From Mermis nigrescens (taxonomy: Eukaryota > Nematoda > Enoplea > Mermithida > Mermithidae): DNA of 64,000 nucleotides. Below the pieces are notes generated by a model. The model did not search any database. It was given only the letters and a program-made list of their open reading frames with translations, and was not told the DNA's origin. Each line of letters begins with the position of its first letter. Within the stretch, counting starts at the first letter, position 1. The translations under genes were made by a program, and so were the position numbers. Location: NCBI GenBank assembly GCA_036768485.1, contig JAVLUZ010000547.1, positions 473,501 to 537,500 of the forward strand, written 5' to 3'. Positions 62,235 to 64,000 of the stretch are shown piece after piece.

Positions 62235-62410
62235 GTTTAAAAGAAAAAAAAAGAAAAAAAATGAAAAAAGAAAAAAGAAATTTAAACATAAAAATAAATA
62301 AAATTAAAAAAAGAAAAAAATAGAAAAATATCAAAAAATAAAAAAAGAACAGAAATAGAAAAAAGTAAAAAGAAAATAAAAAAAATGAAAAAAATGAAAT
62401 TAAAAAAAAT
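62235..62410. repeat. A-rich tract
   Basis: About 175 bp of nearly pure A with scattered G and T (aaaaaagaaaaaaa, aaaatgaaaaaa). A shorter equivalent ends the previous block at about 61333-61398. The minus-strand frame across it (all F, L, S, Y) is an artefact. Confidence 0.9.
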
Positions 62411-62579
62411 TGTTGTATGCACAGGCCTTGTGCATCAAAGCAGTTCCCTGCTTTGTACATGTTTTCTTATAATGTTTTTTGATATTGGTGTTGGGCTATG
62501 GAATATACAATGTGCACTTGAGTATGTATGTATGTTTGCATGTATCTTATCTATTTATGTGTGTTGGAGATGTTAGAGA

Positions 62580-63270
62580 TCACAGCTAGCAAATGCTGTA
62601 GTGGTAAGATCAATTCAATGTCTATATCAAAACCACAGTTTCCTAGCTTGCACAGCAATGTCCAGATCAAAGCCACCAAGTACAATACTTGTGCTTTGTA
62701 TCGGTCAGTCAGTGGTTTGAGAAAAGCAAAGTCTGAATCAAAACCACTTTGTTGTCACAGCTTGTGCAAATTATAGTTGTGTGATCAAAGCCAGGTCTAG
62801 ATCAAAACCACAATGTACAATACTTGTACTTCATATTAGTCAATCCAAGAGTCAATACTTGTGCTTTGTATTGGTCAGTCAAAGGATGACTTGAATGAAT
62901 ATGACTGGTCTGATAAAAGCAAAGTCTGAATCAAAACCACTCTGTCACTGGTTGAACAAATTATAGTGGTATGATCAAAGCAATGTCCAGATCAAAACCA
63001 GTATGTACAATACCTGTACATTGTATTTGTCACGTATGACTTCTGCAGAAATTTGAATGCTTTGACAAAAGCAAAGTCTGAATAAAAACCACTCTGTCAC
63101 AGCTTGAACAAATTATATGGTTAGATCAAAGCAATGTCTAGATCAGAACCACTTTGTTCAATACTTGTACTTTTCATTGGTCAGTTTCAGCATGAAATGC
63201 CAGCTTTTGTATGGTTTGATAAAAGCAAAGTCTGAATCAATACCACAATGTTTTGTTTTACACATCATTT
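62580..63270. repeat. Imperfect repeats, ~150-190-bp step, AAAGCAAAGTCTGAATCAAAACC type
   Basis: aaagcaaagtctgaa(t)c recurs at about 62726, 62917, 63067 and 63224. Each is followed by accactctgtcac..ttgaacaaatta, gatcaaagcaatgtc and acaatacttgtact. It is confined to the right part of the insertion. Confidence 0.8.
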
Positions 63271-63670
63271 TGAGTCTAAACCACTGACCCCTGGTCTAAA
63301 CTACTGACCCCTTGCCATGCACAGGTCTTATGTTGAGTCTAAACCACTGACCCCTGGTCTAAACTACTGACCCTCTTGTCATCCATAGGTCATATGTTGA
63401 GTCTAAACTACTGACCCCTGGTCTAAACACTGACCCTTTGCCTTCCATAGGTCCATCTAAACCACTGACTAGGTCTGTTTAAACCACTGACTAGTCCGTC
63501 TAAACACTGACTAGTCCATCTTTACCACTGACTAGTCTGTCTAAACACTGACCCAATTGGGACCAAAGTTCCGTCTAAACCACTGACAAGTCTGTCTAAA
63601 CACTGACTAAAATCCGTCTAAACACTGACCCAGTCTGTCAAACACTGACCTCTTGGGTCAGCACTTGCTG
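63271..63670. repeat. Right direct-repeat block, GTCTAAACCACTGAC type
   Basis: The first part has ~75-bp units (gagtctaaaccactgacccc..ggtctaaactactgaccc..cataggtc). The second part has ~20-bp units (gtccgtctaaacactgacta) like the left block at 52925-53255, in the same orientation. Confidence 0.9.
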
Positions 63671-63772
63671 ACACCAGTTTAGACCAAACTGACTCCAAAC
63701 TTATCGCTCGTCCGGAGCATGCTTAAAAGGGGTCAGTTTCAGATCCCGTTTACTGACACTTTACCATGTACC

Positions 63773-63786
<14 letters not shown>
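63773..63786. repeat. Right copy of 14-bp target duplication
   Basis: GTAAAACTAACCTG, identical to 52900-52913. Here it is followed by the normal 28S continuation tctcacgacgg. Confidence 0.93.
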
Positions 63787-63821
<35 letters not shown>

Positions 63822-63862
63822 TTAACGGGTGAACAATCCAACGCTTGGCGAATTCTGCTTCG

Positions 63863-63900
<38 letters not shown>

Positions 63901-63923
63901 AACGTCGCTATGGACGCTTGGCT

Positions 63924-63967
<44 letters not shown>

Positions 63968-64000
63968 AATTTAAACTCTAAATCTTAAAAGGATCGATAG
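63773..64000 (-). rRNA. 28S ribosomal RNA, segment upstream of the insertion (runs off the window)
   Basis: 28S continues in the minus orientation with GTTTAGACCGTCGTGAGACA (complement near 63795), the CAGAATTCGCCAAGCG region (near 63855), GATCCTTCGATGTCGGCTC (near 63885), GGGATAACTGGCTTGTGGC (near 63940) and GGTGTCAGAAAAGTTACC (near 63957). No decay is seen. The upstream part and the R1/R2 target region lie beyond the window. Confidence 0.96.

Larger units (their letters stand above)
60490..62300. repeat. Tandem duplication of a ~904-bp block
   Basis: gtacttgttctataggcttt occurs at about 60523 and 61425. cattttcatagtgagtcagaaagt-type wording, the hairpins at 60970 and 61874, and tatatatgatgagaaataag all recur at the same ~904-bp offset. 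Each block ends in an A-rich tract. Confidence 0.9.
52914..63772. mobile_element. 10,859-bp insertion in 28S rDNA, no coding capacity, repeat-built
   Basis: Both edges are defined by an exact 14-bp duplication of 28S sequence. The interior has no convincing protein frame: no reverse transcriptase, transposase or nuclease motif was seen on either strand. In order it holds direct GTCTAAAC(C)ACTGACTAG repeats (52925-53255), hairpins, a ~160-bp repeat array, a decayed 28S end, more arrays and hairpins, an A-rich tract, ~150-190-bp repeats and a second direct-repeat block (63271-63670). The ends share only a 10-bp inverted word (CGATAAGTTT at 52929-52938; its complement near 63700). Duplications of about 14 bp in 28S are typical of target-primed R-type retrotransposons, so a non-autonomous relative is one option. 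A satellite captured into rDNA is another. Confidence 0.8.

Noticed and set aside
62209..62460. 83-codon minus-strand frame of F, L and S
   Set aside because: It is the complement of an A-rich tract, a composition artefact that only resembles a membrane protein.
52914..63772. Group I or group II intron, or spliced intervening sequence in 28S
   Set aside because: A duplicated 14-bp target at both edges is expected for a transposition event, not for an intron, and no intron core or homing endonuclease frame was seen.
52914..63772. Standard R1 or R2 retrotransposon
   Set aside because: The site is not the known R1 or R2 target, and no reverse transcriptase or endonuclease motif occurs on either strand.

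Overview
The window is from an invertebrate animal nuclear genome and is built around the edge of a ribosomal DNA array read on the minus strand. A complete metazoan-type 18S gene lies at 22202-24000, and the 3' part of a 28S gene lies at 52484-52913 and 63773-64000. The 18S wording (for example around V4 and the 3' third) recalls nematodes, perhaps enopleans. That is a reading by eye, not a phylogenetic result. No intact protein gene with an obvious housekeeping role was recognised. Most of the window is repeats and broken mobile elements.

Layout, left to right. 1-7 kb: a partial P-loop ATPase-like reading frame (minus) next to a TBP-like final exon (plus), then several tandem repeats (22-23 bp, about 136 bp, 59 bp), small inverted-repeat elements (including a 187-bp hAT-like MITE with a perfect 8-bp target duplication) and a 2.4-kb foldback-like element with CTACAAG-rich arms. 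7-16.6 kb: at least four broken CR1/L2-like non-LTR retrotransposons, two on plus and two 3' fragments on minus. The best preserved (12.4-16.6 kb) has an ORF1 with a hydrophobic leader and a 2A-like ribosome-skipping motif. 17.4-19.9 kb: an interleaved inverted-repeat structure A-B-A'-B'. 19.9-22.0 kb: unidentified sequence with a 319-codon minus-strand frame broken by one stop.

22.0-24.0 kb: the ITS1 edge and 18S. No 5.8S or 28S follows 18S to the left, so this is either the last, truncated unit of the array or a unit broken inside ITS1. 24.0-52.5 kb: external transcribed spacer and a roughly 28-kb intergenic spacer. Its core is about 245 copies of a 100-bp monomer (26.0-50.6 kb) with higher-order units and large internal duplications. 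It is bracketed by two shorter arrays (51 bp and about 65 bp) that share a CCGGATAA-type core.

52.5-64.0 kb: the 3' end of the next 28S gene, interrupted by a 10,859-bp insertion flanked by a 14-bp direct repeat of 28S sequence. The insertion has no convincing protein-coding region. It consists of repeats: direct GTCTAAACCACTGAC-type arrays at both ends, eight related hairpins of about 112 bp, arrays of a roughly 160-bp repeat, a 0.9-kb tandem duplication, and a decayed but uninterrupted copy of the 28S 3' end. This insertion is the most unusual object in the window.

If transcribed, the left unit would yield 18S from a promoter somewhere between 24.6 and 25.6 kb. The right unit's 28S would be split by the insertion and is probably non-functional unless the insert is removed. 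All functional statements come from reading the sequence; no database search was possible.
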